A stretch of 64,000 bases of DNA from Myxococcales bacterium. Lineage in GTDB: Bacteria; Myxococcota_A; Polyangia; Haliangiales; Haliangiaceae. A program made the translations under genes and the position numbers. Below the pieces are notes generated by a model. That model did no database searches and was not told the DNA's origin. It saw nothing but the letters and a program-made list of their open reading frames with translations. Positions 43,378 to 51,719 of this stretch are shown piece by piece. The stretch's first letter is position 1; each line of letters begins with the position of its first letter. The stretch covers positions 248,001 through 312,000 of the forward strand of contig JAEUJY010000062.1 in NCBI GenBank assembly GCA_016794525.1, written 5' to 3'.

Positions 43378-45414
43378 GTGCCGCCCACGCCGTACCGCAG
43401 CGCCGCCGAGCACCTGCGCGATCACCTGGCGCTGGCGCGGCGGCTGTTGGCCGCGGCCGCGCGGCGGCGCCAGCTCGAGGACGTCGACCGGTGGTACGAC
43501 GACGGCGCGCTGGTCGCGCTCCACGACGAGCTGGCGCGCGACGAGGCCACGATCGCCGCGCGGGTCGCGTGCAGCGAACAGGCCCGGCTGCCGCTGGCGC
43601 GGCTGCGCGCGTGCTTCGGCCTGTCGTCGACCGAGCTGCGCGTGCTGGCGGTGCTGGTCGGGCTCGAGCTCGATCTCGGGCTGCGGGCCCAGGTGCGCGC
43701 GTTCACCGGCGACGTCCGCCGGCCCGAGCCCGACGTCGGCCTGCTCGCCGAGGTGCTGTACCCGACGCCGGCCGAGCGCGCGCGCATCCCCGAGGAGCTC
43801 GGCCCCGACGGGCGGCTCGCGCGCTCGGCGCTGGTGGCGATCGATCACGACCCGGCGCGCGCGTTCGTGCTGCGGCCCGCGCGGGCGACGGCGCGCATCC
43901 TCGAGCTGGTCCACGGCAAGGACGCGCTCGAGCCCGACCTGGCGCGCACCTGCGAGCTGTGGCCGGCGCAGGCGCGGCCCGGGCTGGTGCGCCCGGCGGT
44001 GGCCGACGAGCTCGACGGGCTGGTCGCCGCGCTGATCGCCGCGAGCGCGCGCGGCGCGGCGCACCCGGTGGTGCTGGTGACCGGCCCCGACGGCGCCGGC
44101 CGCAAGACGCTGCTCGCCGACGCGATCGCGGCGCGCGGCGTGGCGACCTTGCGCGTGCGGGTGGCGGCGCTGCCCGCCGACGAGCGGGCGCTGCGGGAGC
44201 TGGGCGCGCGGCTGCGGCGCGAGGCCGCGTGGTGGGGCGCGGCGGTGCTGCTCGACGGCGTCGACGCGCACGCCGCGGTCGGGGCGCAGGCGCTCGACGA
44301 GCTGCTGTTCGACGACGCGCCGCTGGCGATCGTCGCGACCGCCGGCCGCATCACCGGCCGCCCGCCGCGGCTGGGGCGCGGCGCCGTCGTGGTCGAGGTC
44401 GGCGTGCCCGGCGAGGCGGCGCGCGAGCAGCTGTGGCGGCGGGCGCTGCCGGCCAGCACCGACGTCGCGGTGGCGCGATGGGCGGCCGAACGCTACGCGG
44501 TGACGCCGGGCGTGATCGCCGCGGCGGCGAGCGCGGCGACCGCCCGCGCCGAGGCCCGCGCCGACGCGCTGATGGCCACCGACGTCCACGACGGCCTGCG
44601 CGGCGTGCTCGACGCCAAGCTGGCGACGCTGGGCCTGCGCATCACCTGGCGCCAGACCTGGGACGACCTGGTGCTGCCCGACGACGCGGTGGCCGAGGTC
44701 CGCGAGTTCATCGCGCGGGTCCGCCACCGTCGGCTGGTCTACGACCGCTGGGGCTTCGGCCGCAAGGTGGCCAAGGGCCTGGGGCTGTCGGCGCTGTTCG
44801 CCGGGCCGCCCGGCACCGGCAAGACGATGGTCGCGGGGTTGATCGCCGACGCGCTCCGCCTCGACCTGTACCAGGTCGACCTGTCCAAGGTGGTGAGCAA
44901 GTGGGTCGGCGAGACCGAGAAGAACCTCGGCGAGCTGTTCGACGCCGCCGAGGCCGGCCACGCGATCCTGCTGTTCGACGAGGCCGACTCGCTGTTCGCC
45001 AAGCGCACGCAGGTGCAGTCGAGCAACGATCGCTACGCCAACCTCGAGGTGAACTACCTCCTGCAGCGGATGGAGGCGTTCGCGGGGATCGTCATCCTGA
45101 CCACCAACCACGACGCCGCGATCGACGAGGCGTTCCGGCGCCGGCTGTCGCTGCGGGTCGACTTCCCGGTGCCCGAGCCCGACGAGCGCGAGCGGCTGTG
45201 GCGCGCGCTCTTGCCGGCCGAGGCCGCGCTGGGCGCCGACATCGACTACGCGACGCTGGCCGATCGCTTCGAGATGACCGGCGGCTACATCAAGAACGCG
45301 GCGCTGCGCGCGGCGTTCCTGGCGGCCGACGAGGACGCGCCGATCGCGATGCGCCACCTCGAGCGCGCCGCCCGCGCCGAGTACCAGGCGATGGGCAAGG
45401 TCGTCGCGCAGTGA
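43378..45414 (+). CDS. Two-domain AAA+ ATPase resembling eCIS (Afp15/PVC15-type) ATPases
   Basis: A 678-residue protein. A helical N-terminal region (~1-215) is followed by a degenerate first AAA module with Walker A-like GPDGAGRKT (236-244, an extra Arg before Lys) and VLLDGVDA. The second AAA module is complete: GPPGTGKT (476-483), [10 protein letters not shown] (D534, E535), the [17 protein letters not shown] sensor and arginine-finger region, and a [16 protein letters not shown] segment. This is the build of the ATPases found with contractile injection systems and with many orphan bacterial loci. No tail-sheath, tube or baseplate genes are in the window. A GTG start is used; no ATG fits. 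Confidence 0.8.
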   Translation: MPPTPYRSAAEHLRDHLALARRLLAAAARRRQLEDVDRWYDDGALVALHDELARDEATIAARVACSEQARLPLARLRACFGLSSTELRVLAVLVGLELDLGLRAQVRAFTGDVRRPEPDVGLLAEVLYPTPAERARIPEELGPDGRLARSALVAIDHDPARAFVLRPARATARILELVHGKDALEPDLARTCELWPAQARPGLVRPAVADELDGLVAALIAASARGAAHPVVLVTGPDGAGRKTLLADAIAARGVATLRVRVAALPADERALRELGARLRREAAWWGAAVLLDGVDAHAAVGAQALDELLFDDAPLAIVATAGRITGRPPRLGRGAVVVEVGVPGEAAREQLWRRALPASTDVAVARWAAERYAVTPGVIAAAASAATARAEARADALMATDVHDGLRGVLDAKLATLGLRITWRQTWDDLVLPDDAVAEVREFIARVRHRRLVYDRWGFGRKVAKGLGLSALFAGPPGTGKTMVAGLIADALRLDLYQVDLSKVVSKWVGETEKNLGELFDAAEAGHAILLFDEADSLFAKRTQVQSSNDRYANLEVNYLLQRMEAFAGIVILTTNHDAAIDEAFRRRLSLRVDFPVPEPDERERLWRALLPAEAALGADIDYATLADRFEMTGGYIKNAALRAAFLAADEDAPIAMRHLERAARAEYQAMGKVVAQ

Positions 45415-45540
45415 GCGCCGCCGGGCGGCGAAACCGCGCCCGGATCGGTGGAGGCGCGCGGCCGCCTGGGTGACAATGGTCGGCTCCAGCGCTCGTCCGG
45501 CAACCGGACAACGCTCGTCCACCGCACCCAAGGAGTCCGC

Positions 45541-46137
45541 GTGTCTCAGCCCCGTCTCGCGCTCGCGCTCGTCACCGCCGCGCTCGCCGCCGCCCCCGCG
45601 CTCGCCCACGCCGACAGCCCGATCCGCGACGCCTACACGGCGCTGCGCGACGGCGGTTGCGACGCGTCGACGGTCGGCACGCCGATCGCCGCGCGGGTGC
45701 TGCGCAACGTGCCGTACGCCCAGCGCGGCAAGGTGTTCAAGTCGGCCGAGCTGGCCTACCTCTACGAGCGCGACGGTGGCTGGTACACCGCGAGCGATCC
45801 GGCGGCCGACGTCGCCGACGCCGACCGCGCGTGCGTGCGCGCGCTCGACGCGCAAGAGAAGGCGCTGCGCAAGCGGGTCAAGCTCAAGCCGGCGATCGAG
45901 GCGGTCGTCACCCGCGATCACGAGTCGGTCGTGGCGCTGTTCCAGCTCGACCCGGGCAGCTACAAGAAGGTCACCCAGGAGCAGAAGACCAAGGCCGGGG
46001 TCCGGTCCTACGGCGTGTACTTCATGACCGGCAAGGTCGTCGCGTTCACGATCGGCTGCGAGCTGCCCGAGGTCGAGGCCAAGGCCAAGGCGCCCGACTG
46101 GTCCAAGCTCACCTGCCACGTGCTGGCGTCGAACTGA
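45541..46137 (+). CDS. Exported YARHG-domain protein
   Basis: A 198-residue protein with a clear signal peptide (RLALALVTAALAAAPALAHA). The mature part has VLRNVPYAQRGKVFKSAELAYLYERDGGWY, which fits the YARHG domain, an extracytoplasmic module of unknown function that often occurs with peptidases or cell-wall proteins. The rest is helical and charged, ending with GVYFMTGKVVAFTIGCELPE. GTG 45541 is fixed by a strong AAGGAG at 45530-45535, one of the few good Shine-Dalgarno sequences here. It is followed by a lipoprotein gene after 8 bp. Confidence 0.78.
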   Translation: MSQPRLALALVTAALAAAPALAHADSPIRDAYTALRDGGCDASTVGTPIAARVLRNVPYAQRGKVFKSAELAYLYERDGGWYTASDPAADVADADRACVRALDAQEKALRKRVKLKPAIEAVVTRDHESVVALFQLDPGSYKKVTQEQKTKAGVRSYGVYFMTGKVVAFTIGCELPEVEAKAKAPDWSKLTCHVLASN

Positions 46138-46145
46138 GGTCGACC

Positions 46146-46907
46146 ATGCGGATCCATCCAGGCCTCGCGGCCGCCGGGCTCCTCGTCGGGCTCGGCGGGA
46201 CCGCGTGCAGCAAGAAGGAGGCGGCGCCGGCGAAGGCGGCCGACCCCACCGCGCCCGCCGCGCCGTCCACCGCCGCGCCCGCCGCGCCCATCGACGCCGC
46301 CGGCGCCGCGACCGCGCCGACGCCGCCGCCGGTGGTGACGCCGCCCGCCGCCGGCGAGGAGCGGGACCCCAGCGCCACCGCCAGCGTGACGGCGCGGGCG
46401 CTGACCGACGCCGACCTCGATGAGCTCGAGGTGCCGGGCGCGCGCCAGCAGGTGATCGGGTGGACCGATCGCTACGGCACCAACGCCGTCGTGATCAGCC
46501 GCCAGGAGCAGGGCCGTGGCGCGCTGTTGACGGCGACCCACGCGCGACGCGAGGGCGACGGCAGCTGGACCACGGTGCGCGCGTTCAAGGAGGCGGTCGA
46601 CGCCTGCGAGTTCGACCTGTCGCTGTACGCGCAGATCGGCGACTGGTCGGTGACGGATCTCGACGGCGATGGCCTGGGCGAGGCGACGTTCGCCTGGAGC
46701 GCGGGCTGCCGCTCCGACGTCAGCCCGCTGACCCACAAGGTGCTCGTCGTCGAGGACGGCGAGAAGTACGTGCTGCGCGGCCAGACGATCGACGCCAGCG
46801 GCGCGGGCGGGACGTTCGAGGCCGACGCCGGGTTCGCCAAGGCGCCGGCGCCGTTCCGGGCCCACGCCGAGCAGGCGTGGAAGGCGACCGCGAAGGAGCC
46901 GAGCTAG
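46146..46907 (+). CDS. Lipoprotein with acidic DxDGxG motif
   Basis: A 253-residue predicted lipoprotein (lipobox GGTAC). A Pro/Ala/Thr-rich spacer precedes a folded domain with VIGWTDRYGTNAVVISRQEQ, SVTDLDGDGLGEATFAWSAGC, DVSPLTHKVLVVEDGEKYVLRG and FEADAGFAKAPAPF. The DLDGDGLGE sequence is a calcium-loop-like motif. It resembles the M949_RS01915 family, a call made from memory and not tested. Probably coexpressed with the YARHG protein; its 3' end overlaps the convergent hydrolase gene by 4 bp. Confidence 0.65.
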   Translation: MRIHPGLAAAGLLVGLGGTACSKKEAAPAKAADPTAPAAPSTAAPAAPIDAAGAATAPTPPPVVTPPAAGEERDPSATASVTARALTDADLDELEVPGARQQVIGWTDRYGTNAVVISRQEQGRGALLTATHARREGDGSWTTVRAFKEAVDACEFDLSLYAQIGDWSVTDLDGDGLGEATFAWSAGCRSDVSPLTHKVLVVEDGEKYVLRGQTIDASGAGGTFEADAGFAKAPAPFRAHAEQAWKATAKEPS

Positions 46908-47695
46908 GCGAGCAGCTCGGTCACCAGCGCGGCGAACCGCTCGGGGTGATCGACGAACGGCCAGTGGCCGGCGGGCGCGATCGCGCGGACGTCGACGCCG
47001 GCCTCCGCCAGCAACGCGCGCGATCGCGGCGAGGCGCCGCCCGGCTCGCCGGCGACGTAGACGTAGCGGATGCCGACCGCGGCCCGCCGCTGGGCCGAGG
47101 TCTCGGGCGCGGACGCGTCGACCAGGTCGTGCGAGTAGCGCCACAGCTGCGCCGGCGACGCGGTGCGCATCCGCCCGCCGTAGCCGCGCACGATCGGATC
47201 GGCGTGGGCCTCCAGCCGATCGCACACCGCGGCGTGGCCGTGGGCGAGGAAGTCGGCTTCGGCGTAGGCCGCGATCTGGCTCGAGTAGGTGCAGTCGGGG
47301 AGCGCGACGTTGCCGTCGACGTCGATCACCGCGCGCAGGTCGGGCGGGGCCCGCTCGGCCAGCGCCAGCGCGATCACGCCGCCGAGCGAGTGGCCGATCA
47401 CCACCGCCGGCCCGTGCGCGGCCAGCAGATCGGCGACGTGCGCGGCGGTCTCGGCGATCGACGGCGGCCGCGACCACGGCGCGCGGCCGGCCGCCTCGAG
47501 CGCGCGGGCGCCGCCGTGCCCGGGTAGGTCCAGCAGCAGGTGGCGGTGTCGCGGCAGGTGCGCGATCGCCGGCGCGAACGTCGCGGCGTGCTCGCCCAGG
47601 CCGTGCAGCCAGATCAGCGTGGCGCCCGGGCCCTCGACGGTCGCCACCGACCAGCCGTCGACGACGGACGAAACCCAGCTCGCGGTGATGCTCAC
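46904..47695 (-). CDS. Alpha/beta hydrolase
   Basis: A 263-residue alpha/beta-hydrolase. The oxyanion-hole region is WLHGLGEHAATFAPAI, the nucleophile elbow GHSLGGV (Ser), then DVDGNVALPD and a late GHWPFVDHPERF with the catalytic His; the acid is probably an Asp before it. It belongs to the MhpC/2-hydroxy-6-oxo-hydrolase-like superfamily, with no substrate indicated. Start GTG 47695 is preceded by TACGAT at 6 nt, which overlaps the -10 hexamer of the divergent lipoprotein gene. Confidence 0.85.
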   Translation of the reverse strand: MSITASWVSSVVDGWSVATVEGPGATLIWLHGLGEHAATFAPAIAHLPRHRHLLLDLPGHGGARALEAAGRAPWSRPPSIAETAAHVADLLAAHGPAVVIGHSLGGVIALALAERAPPDLRAVIDVDGNVALPDCTYSSQIAAYAEADFLAHGHAAVCDRLEAHADPIVRGYGGRMRTASPAQLWRYSHDLVDASAPETSAQRRAAVGIRYVYVAGEPGGASPRSRALLAEAGVDVRAIAPAGHWPFVDHPERFAALVTELLA

Positions 47696-47700
47696 CGCGC

Positions 47701-47707
47701 TATCGTA
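47701..47707. promoter_or_regulatory. Bidirectional promoter with overlapping -10 hexamers
   Basis: The sequence TATCGTA gives TATCGT (47701-47706) on the + strand, 6 nt before ATG 47713, and TACGAT (47702-47707) on the minus strand, 6 nt before GTG 47695. Both genes would be leaderless and start from the same 7 bp, so they cannot be transcribed at the same instant from one copy. Confidence 0.6.
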
Positions 47708-47712
47708 TCGCC

Positions 47713-48168
47713 ATGAAGCTCGTCGCGCTGGTCGTCGCCGCCACCGCCGCCGCCTGCGGCACCCACGAGGCGCGCAAGCAGCCGCTGCCGCCGGATCGCG
47801 CGGCCGAGCTGTTGCACGAGCGGGTCTGGCTCGATCACGCGCCGAAGCGGCCGACCGAGCGCTTCCACCTGGTGCTGTTCGACGAGGGCGGCGGCGGCAT
47901 CCGCCAGCACCGCACGGTGTGGAAGGGCGACTTCGAGCTGTTCTTCCACGAGGTCGACGGCGGCGAGCTCGAGTTCGTGCTGCCGGCGTCGGGCACGACG
48001 ATGCGCTCGGCGTTCCGGATCGTCCCGGCGCGCGGCCCCGACGGCGCCGACTTCAAGCTGGTGATCGACCACCCGCCGACCGGCCCGCGCGAGTTCTACG
48101 GCTGGCCGCTCGAGGGCGGCTCGGCCGACGCCTGGCTGGCGCGGCACTACGGCGCCGGCGGCGAGTAG
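47713..48168 (+). CDS. Small lipoprotein of unknown function
   Basis: A 151-residue predicted lipoprotein (lipobox TAAAC). A compact mature domain has WLDHAPKRPTERFHLVLFDEGGGGI, VWKGDFELFFHEVDGGELEFVLPASG and a FYGWPLEGG end. The fold looks like an alternating beta sandwich; I do not recognise the family. It is divergent from an alpha/beta hydrolase and shares its promoter; a shared regulation does not prove a shared role. Confidence 0.65.
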   Translation: MKLVALVVAATAAACGTHEARKQPLPPDRAAELLHERVWLDHAPKRPTERFHLVLFDEGGGGIRQHRTVWKGDFELFFHEVDGGELEFVLPASGTTMRSAFRIVPARGPDGADFKLVIDHPPTGPREFYGWPLEGGSADAWLARHYGAGGE

Positions 48169-48177
48169 GCGGCGCCG

Positions 48178-49248
48178 TCAGCGCGGCTGCGCGGCGATCG
48201 TCAGGAAGTGATCGACCGCGGTGAGCAGCTCGCGGTTGCCGTCCTGCTGGTAGCTCGCGAGCCGCGCGGCGAGCTCGGGCAGGCGCTCGACGAAGCGGCC
48301 CAGCAGGCCGGGCTCGGCGGCGTCGGCGGCGGCCAGGCCGTAGCCCTCGCGGGCCAGGTAGCGCGCGTTCATGATCTGCTCGAACTGGCCGGCCAGCGGG
48401 ATCGCCAGCATCGGCTTGTTCAGGTAGACCGCCTCGCCCATCAGCGTGAAGCCGCCGCCGGCCACGACGCCGGCGCAGCTGGCGAGGTCGGCGATGAAGG
48501 TCGCCTCGGAGAACGGCATGAACCGCAGCGCGCCGGCGCGCTCCTCGGCGGCCAGCCCGGGGCGCATGCCGTAGATGCGGCACTCGCGGCCGAGGTCGTG
48601 GAGCGCGGCCTCGAGCGCGGCGCTGGCGCCCGACTGGTAGACCAGCAGGTGATCGCCGGGCGTCGGCGTCGCGCCGAGGATCTCGGGCCGCAGGATCGGC
48701 GGGAACAGGTAGGTGTCGGGCTTGCGGATCGGCGGCCGGAAGAACGACGTGATGTAGTACGCGTCGCAGAACGGCAGCTTGGCCTTGATGAAGGCCTTGG
48801 TCAGCTGGAACGCCACGTCGTCGTCGCCGATCACGTCGTCGGGCAGCGCGCAGCGGTGGATGATCTGCATGTTGTCGATCGACAGCACCGGCAGCTGGTG
48901 GGTCTTGCCGTAGAGGTAGGTCCACGACTCGAAGTCGCTGATGACCGCCTCGGGCTCGAACCCGCCGATCAGGTCGAAGTAGGCGCTGATGTTGCCGGGC
49001 AGGCCGAGCGCGCCGCCGACCACGTTCGACCACAGCGTCTTGCCGCGGCGCACGCGGTTCTCCTCGAGGATCATGTGCAGGCCGTGGATGCGGTTGACGC
49101 CCTCGAACCGCTTGCTCAGGAAGTCGACCGCGCGCCCCGAGGCCATGATCTCGACCTCGTGGCCCGCCGCGACCAGGTGCTCGAGCACGACCCGCGAGCG
49201 CATCGCGTGGCCCATGCCTTCGCCGACCACGCCGTAGAGAATTCGCAT
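48178..49248 (-). CDS. Glycosyltransferase of the MJ1255/GT28-like type
   Basis: A 356-residue GT-B protein. It starts MRILYGVVGEGMGHAMRS, the nucleotide-sugar glycine loop. A later DHLLVYQSGASAALEAAL region, RFMPFSEATF, and the GVVAGGGFTLMGEAVYLNKPML donor loop with PLAGQFEQIMNARYL are the classical GT28/MJ1255 features. The substrate is likely a lipid-linked or surface glycan. A TACTAT hexamer lies 8 nt before the ATG and overlaps the -10 of the divergent gene, so the two are likely regulated together. Confidence 0.82.
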   Translation of the reverse strand: MRILYGVVGEGMGHAMRSRVVLEHLVAAGHEVEIMASGRAVDFLSKRFEGVNRIHGLHMILEENRVRRGKTLWSNVVGGALGLPGNISAYFDLIGGFEPEAVISDFESWTYLYGKTHQLPVLSIDNMQIIHRCALPDDVIGDDDVAFQLTKAFIKAKLPFCDAYYITSFFRPPIRKPDTYLFPPILRPEILGATPTPGDHLLVYQSGASAALEAALHDLGRECRIYGMRPGLAAEERAGALRFMPFSEATFIADLASCAGVVAGGGFTLMGEAVYLNKPMLAIPLAGQFEQIMNARYLAREGYGLAAADAAEPGLLGRFVERLPELAARLASYQQDGNRELLTAVDHFLTIAAQPR

Positions 49249-49256
49249 CGGCGACG

Positions 49257-49263
49257 ATAGTAT
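49257..49263. promoter_or_regulatory. Bidirectional promoter with overlapping -10 hexamers (second case)
   Basis: ATAGTAT gives TAGTAT (49258-49263) on the + strand, 7 nt before GTG 49271, and TACTAT (49257-49262) on the minus strand, 8 nt before ATG 49248. Both divergent genes appear leaderless from shared sequence. Confidence 0.6.
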
Positions 49264-49270
49264 CCGGCTG

Positions 49271-50119
49271 GTGCGCCGCCGGGTGTGGTGCGAGACGCTC
49301 TCCTACGACGAGGTGGCGCGGCCGGCGCTGCTCGGGGCCCTGCGCGCGCGCGGCGTCGAGCTGGCGCTGGCGGTGCGGCCGCCGGAGCTGGCGGGGCTGG
49401 CGGCGGCCGCGGCGCGGATCGTCGACGCCGGCGTGACGCTGGCGCTGTGGCCGATGATCGACGACGTCGACGGCCGCTGGGTCAGCGTGGGGTCGGCCGC
49501 GGCGTTCACCGCGTTCGCCGATCGGGCGCTGGCGGCGGCGCCGGCCGGCACCGAGCTGGTGCTCGATCTCGAGCCGCCGATGGCCCAGCTCGCGGCGTGG
49601 CGCGGCGGGCGGCTGACGTTCGCGGGGCGCCCGACGCGGGCCGACTACCGGGCCGGGCGAGCGTCGCTGATCGCGGCGGTCGATCGCTGGCGCGCGGCGC
49701 GGCCGGTCTCGACCGCGGTGCTGCCGTTCGTCGTGGCCGAGGTGGCGGGCGAGTGGGTGCAGCGGCTGCTCGGCACGCCGGTCACGGCGCTGCCGGTCGA
49801 TCGCCACAGCGTCATGGCCTACACGTCGCTGTACGAGGGCTGGTCGCGGGGGCTGGTCGGGCGCCGGCGCGCCGAGGCGCTGCTGGGCGTGACCGCGCGG
49901 CTGGCGCGGGCCCGGTTCGGCACGCGGGCGGCGCTGTCCCTGGGCTGCGTCTCGACCGGCGCGCTCGGCGACGAGCCGGCCTACCGCGGGCCGGCCGAGC
50001 TGGCCGCGGACGTCGCGATCGCGCGCGCTGCGGGCGTCGACGACCTGACCGCGTTCGACCTCGGCGGCATGGTGCGACGCGGCCCGATCGAGGGCTGGCT
50101 CGACGCGCTGACGGCGTAA
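49271..50119 (+). CDS. Putative TIM-barrel protein divergent from glycosyltransferase
   Basis: A 282-residue protein. Alternating strands and helices suggest a TIM barrel: VWCETLSYDEVA, VELALAVRPPEL, VTLALWPMIDD, TELVLDLEPPM, STAVLPFVVAEV, HSVMAYTSLYEGW, ALSLGCVSTGAL and DDLTAFDLGGMV. The acidic ends of strands (DLEPP, DLGG) would be candidates for catalytic residues, as in glycoside hydrolases. No family recognised. The GTG start is preceded by TAGTAT at 7 nt. Sharing a promoter with a glycosyltransferase suggests a role in glycan metabolism, which is an inference. Confidence 0.6.
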   Translation: MRRRVWCETLSYDEVARPALLGALRARGVELALAVRPPELAGLAAAAARIVDAGVTLALWPMIDDVDGRWVSVGSAAAFTAFADRALAAAPAGTELVLDLEPPMAQLAAWRGGRLTFAGRPTRADYRAGRASLIAAVDRWRAARPVSTAVLPFVVAEVAGEWVQRLLGTPVTALPVDRHSVMAYTSLYEGWSRGLVGRRRAEALLGVTARLARARFGTRAALSLGCVSTGALGDEPAYRGPAELAADVAIARAAGVDDLTAFDLGGMVRRGPIEGWLDALTA

Positions 50120-50214
50120 GATCGGTGGCGGGGAGCCGCGGCTGTGTGCGTCGACATCGCGACAGCTACCCGCTCGGTAAACCGGCTCCCGCGATGGGAC
50201 CAGCACCACTGCTC

Positions 50215-50220
50215 TATGAT
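50215..50220 (+). promoter_or_regulatory. -10 hexamer TATGAT (leaderless)
   Basis: TATGAT, close to the ideal -10 sequence, ends 5 nt before ATG 50226. Confidence 0.5.
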
Positions 50221-50225
50221 GGCGC

Positions 50226-51026
50226 ATGGCTTCGCACGTGGTTCGCGGTGTGTCCCTGGTCGCGCTCGCGGCCTCGCTCGTCGGCGCCGATGAGCTGCCG
50301 TCCGCCGACGGCGCGCCGCCCGTGGCGCCGCCGACCGTCGAGCCGCCACCCGTCGAGCCGGTGGCCGCCACCGTCACGCCGCCGACCCCGCCGCCCGCCG
50401 AGCCGCCGCCGCCGCGGAGCGACGACGTCGACGCGCGCGACCGCCAGCTCAGGCGCCTGCGGATCCCCGACTTCTTCGGCGGCGTGAGCCTGAGCCACAC
50501 CCGCGGCACGAACATGGGCGCGTCCGAGTCCGGCACGGGGTTTGGCATGCACCTCTCGTACGCCTGGACGCTGGGAGGGCGAGTGCGGGGTGGCGTGCAT
50601 GTCGAGCTCGAGGTCGGCGCGAACGTCGCGCCGTTCGACTATCTCGGCCACGTCCGCGGCGGCCTCCAGGCCGAGTACCAAGCCTCGCGTGACGTCGAGC
50701 TCATCGTTCGTTACTACCTGAGCGTCTACGCCAACGGGTTGCGCGACGTCGGCTCTGGCGACGACGTCTACGTCACCAAGCTGATCGGTCGCTATCGGCA
50801 CGCCGTGCTGGGGGTCGGCGCGCGCACCGACCTCGTCGAGTTCCCGGGCCTGGCGACCTTCAACAGCGCGCTCGACTACTGGACCGTCGAGTCGATGTAT
50901 CGCGTCAAGACCGTCAGCGAGCTGGGCATGTGGATCAAGGCCGACCTCGATCACTTCTCCGCGACCACCAACCGCGACTACGACGGCAACACGCTGCGGT
51001 TGTCGCTGCTGTTCACCGGCCAGTAG
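50226..51026 (+). CDS. Exported beta-barrel-like outer-membrane protein
   Basis: A 266-residue protein. A short signal-like start (VSLVALAASLVGA) is followed by a ~45-residue Pro/Glu/Val-rich linker. The remainder has alternating amphipathic strands ending in aromatic residues (GVSLSHTRGTNMGAS, GMHLSYAWTLGG, GGVHVELEVGANV, ELIVRYYLSVYA, YVTKLIGRYRHAVLGVGART) and ends in LRLSLLFTGQ, as in small outer-membrane barrels. Whether the cleavage site is signal peptidase I type is unclear. No close family recognised. Confidence 0.6.
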   Translation: MASHVVRGVSLVALAASLVGADELPSADGAPPVAPPTVEPPPVEPVAATVTPPTPPPAEPPPPRSDDVDARDRQLRRLRIPDFFGGVSLSHTRGTNMGASESGTGFGMHLSYAWTLGGRVRGGVHVELEVGANVAPFDYLGHVRGGLQAEYQASRDVELIVRYYLSVYANGLRDVGSGDDVYVTKLIGRYRHAVLGVGARTDLVEFPGLATFNSALDYWTVESMYRVKTVSELGMWIKADLDHFSATTNRDYDGNTLRLSLLFTGQ

Positions 51027-51142
51027 CGACCCGCTTGGCCGTCGAGCCGTGCGGCGCGCTGGTGCTGGTCGATCCGGCGCCCGAGCGCAAGCGGCTGGCG
51101 GTGATCGGGGACGGCGCCGCGCTGCACCGGCTGCTGGGTTGA
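51027..51142 (+). other. Short protein-like fragment, possibly a gene remnant
   Basis: Directly after the barrel gene, the frame ending at 51142 reads LAVEPCGALVLVDPAPERKRL and then AVIGDGAALHRLLG before a TGA. It looks like the end of a folded protein, but no start codon or upstream domain fits it. It may be the last part of a gene that has been deleted. No family assigned. Confidence 0.25.
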
Positions 51143-51179
51143 TCCGGGCCGGTCGGTCGTGCGTACCTACGCCTGCGTG

Positions 51180-51641
51180 ATGCCACGTCGACATCGGGCT
51201 GGCCGGGCGCGCGTCGCGCTGATCGCGCTGACGGTGTGGCTGATCGGCGTCGAGCTGGGGCCCGATCTGCACCTGGCGCTGCACCGCCACCTGGCCGCGC
51301 ACCGCCACGACGGCGACGCGGTGGTGGCCGACGGCGGCCGGGTGCGCGTGCACGTCGGCGCGACCCACCGCCACGGCCCCGACGGCGAAGACGTCTGGGA
51401 CGAGCCGACCGCGGGCGGACCGCCGACGATGCGCCGGGCCGCCGAGCGCGGCGTCGCGTCGCGGGCGCCGCACGGGCAGCACAGCCTGGCCCACCGCGGT
51501 CTGGCGCTGGCGCCGCCGCCGCCGCCGGTGCTCACGCCGTTCGTCGCGTGGACCGCGCGCGCGGCCACGCCGCCGTGGCGCGCCCGCATCGTCAGCGCAC
51601 CGACTGTCCCGCCGGCCGCGGCGCGGGGACCGCCGGCCTAG
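51180..51641 (+). CDS. His-rich membrane-anchored protein next to a TonB receptor
   Basis: About 153 residues. A basic start and one hydrophobic helix (ALIALTVWLIGVELG) precede a His-rich stretch (HLALHRHLAAHRHDGD, HVGATHRHG and HGQHSLAHRG), suited to bind Zn, Cu or Ni. The tail is Pro/Ala-rich. ATG 51180 is chosen so that the helix is N-terminal; GTG 51159 is an alternative. It lies 78 bp before a TonB-dependent receptor on the same strand, so a metal-handling role with that receptor is likely, but the family is not known to me. Confidence 0.5.
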   Translation: MPRRHRAGRARVALIALTVWLIGVELGPDLHLALHRHLAAHRHDGDAVVADGGRVRVHVGATHRHGPDGEDVWDEPTAGGPPTMRRAAERGVASRAPHGQHSLAHRGLALAPPPPPVLTPFVAWTARAATPPWRARIVSAPTVPPAAARGPPA

Positions 51642-51719
51642 CGCGCGGCCGCTCGCTGTGAGCGACGGACCGCGCGGCTCGCACATCGCCGAACGCTTCC
51701 CTCGCTCCAGGAGCAACGC

